The notes beneath the pieces were generated by a model, which searched no databases, had not been told where the DNA came from, and was given only the letters and a program-made list of their open reading frames with translations. Shown piece after piece: positions 35,101 to 35,729 of a DNA stretch of 35,729 nucleotides. The first letter of the stretch is position 1; every line of letters begins with the position of its first letter. Origin of the DNA: UBA4644 sp900555855 (GTDB lineage: Bacteria; Bacillota; Clostridia; Oscillospirales; Butyricicoccaceae); contig DAWAJD010000022.1 of the NCBI GenBank assembly GCA_052289195.1, positions 1 to 35,729 of the forward strand, written 5' to 3'. Position numbers and translations under genes: made by a program.

Positions 35101-35227
35101 CTTTTTTTTGCGCGGGACCTACTTTCGCTTGGATTCGACAATGGGCTTATCGTATAGTATTCCGCGGAAATGCCGCTCCTTCCGGGCGTCTTTCAAATCT
35201 AAGGAAAAAGGAAATGAATCACGGAAC

Positions 35228-35437
35228 ATGAAACAGGTCAAACGCACCTGGCTGGCGCTTCAGCTGGCCTATCATTGGAACTATATTCTTCGTCTTCGGA
35301 GACGGGGCGACCGCTTGCTCCAGACCGGCACACCCCTGAGCTCTCCACGACTGCTGGCGTTGTCCCGCAAGGCCGATCCCCATGGGGTTGCCATTTTTCT
35401 GCTGGACCGACAGTATAAGCAGTTGGAGACGCTTTGA
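35228..35437 (+). CDS. Small basic protein, unknown
   Basis: 69 residues from the ATG at 35228. A TTGGAT/TATAGT pair with 18-base spacer at 35129-35158 suggests a promoter 70 bases upstream and argues against the longer frame that begins before it. No strong ribosome site is close (GGA two bases before; an AAGGAA further up). The product is basic and aromatic (KQVKRTWLALQLAYHWNYILRLRRRGDRLL, then SSPRLLALSRKADPHGVAIFLLDRQYKQLE). No family recognised; a regulatory or nucleic-acid-binding peptide is possible. Confidence 0.45.
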   Translation: MKQVKRTWLALQLAYHWNYILRLRRRGDRLLQTGTPLSSPRLLALSRKADPHGVAIFLLDRQYKQLETL

Positions 35438-35489
35438 CCTGCTGGCATTCGCCGGACGAAATGTGCCGGCCTGCGCAGGAGGGTCAAAG

Positions 35490-35511
35490 CGCCGCTTTGC
35501 GGCGTTTTCTT
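35490..35511 (+). terminator. Terminator after small basic gene
   Basis: CGCCGC-TTT-GCGGCG followed by a T-rich tract (TTTTCTTTTTTT). It lies 53 bases after the stop codon. Confidence 0.75.
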
Positions 35512-35590
35512 TTTTTCCGGGGGTTCCCCCCTTCCTGTTTGTTTTTTGCCGGATGCTGCACGATTTTGGGCGCGGCAGGCGTTTCATAGA

Positions 35591-35618
35591 AAAAGCGGCA
35601 GCCGAAGCTGCCGCTTTT
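35591..35618. terminator. Bidirectional terminator before window edge
   Basis: AAAAGCGGCAG and CTGCCGCTTTT form an 11-bp stem around CCGAAG. It ends the minus-strand transporter gene and could also act on the plus strand. Confidence 0.85.
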
Positions 35619-35631
35619 GGTGTGTTTTCGG

Positions 35632-35729
35632 TTATTTCCCGATCTGGGCCTTGTACTTTGCCAGCTCTTCCTGATTGGCCATGATGAAGTGGCCGGGCTC
35701 GATCTCGGTCCAGACGGGCTTGTCGGTCT
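35632..35729 (-). CDS. Probable peptide ABC transporter ATPase, C-terminus only
   Basis: The last 32 codons are visible: PVWTEIEPGHFIMANQEELAK and KAQIGK, ending TAA at 35632. The (E/I)-EPGHF motif followed by a helical tail is typical of the C-terminal extension of dipeptide/oligopeptide ABC importer ATPases (OppD/OppF, DppD types), where it follows a zinc-free regulatory loop. The rest lies beyond the window. The call is tentative because only 32 residues are seen. Confidence 0.5.
   Translation of the reverse strand, partial: TDKPVWTEIEPGHFIMANQEELAKYKAQIGK

Overview
The window is high-GC DNA from a Gram-positive, apparently spore-forming gut-type Clostridium relative, most likely Oscillospiraceae (Oscillibacter/Flavonifractor-like). 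The basis is a TagO-type wall polymer pathway, SpoIID and SleB-type cell-wall proteins, strong AGGAGG ribosome sites with TTG/GTG starts, and a three-gene cassette of small proteins typical of such Clostridia. The family placement is inference, because no 16S or marker tree is possible here.

Bases 1 to about 21,744 are the right-hand part of an integrated prophage. On the minus strand, reading right to left, lie: a Cro-like gene, an early/regulatory block of small proteins (several Cys-rich, several HTH), a HUH-type replication protein, small and large terminase, portal, scaffold, decoration protein, major capsid protein, a small fibre-like protein, a collagen-like fibre whose N-terminus looks like a head-completion domain, a Gly-rich adhesin-like protein, two small fibre-associated proteins, and the start of a holin cut by the window edge. 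No tail tube, sheath, tape measure or baseplate gene lies between capsid and holin. This suggests a short-tailed virion, a displaced tail module, or a defective phage.

The lysogeny region runs on both strands from 17,157 to 21,744: a CI/LexA-like repressor, divergent consensus promoters studded with related operators, then cargo (a HigB/HigA-type toxin-antitoxin pair, a small protein, a Fic protein), and a tyrosine integrase. The integrase is followed by a 26-base 3' end of a tRNA or tmRNA gene with its terminator, which I read as the right attachment site. Inside the lytic operon a tiny plus-strand gene has its own consensus promoter and terminator.

From 21,745 onward is host chromosome. 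It holds a nucleoside phosphorylase, a YfcE-type phosphoesterase, the three-gene small-protein cassette, a minus-strand operon trpS-tagO-mnaA-membrane protein, a SpoIID/SPOR protein followed by queA, trmB, an ABC ATPase and a dCMP deaminase on the plus strand, a SleB-type hydrolase, a small basic protein, and the C-terminus of what is probably a peptide ABC transporter ATPase. Three 10-N gaps interrupt the assembly. One sits in the large terminase gene and is flanked by a duplicated 8-mer, so that gene is probably intact.
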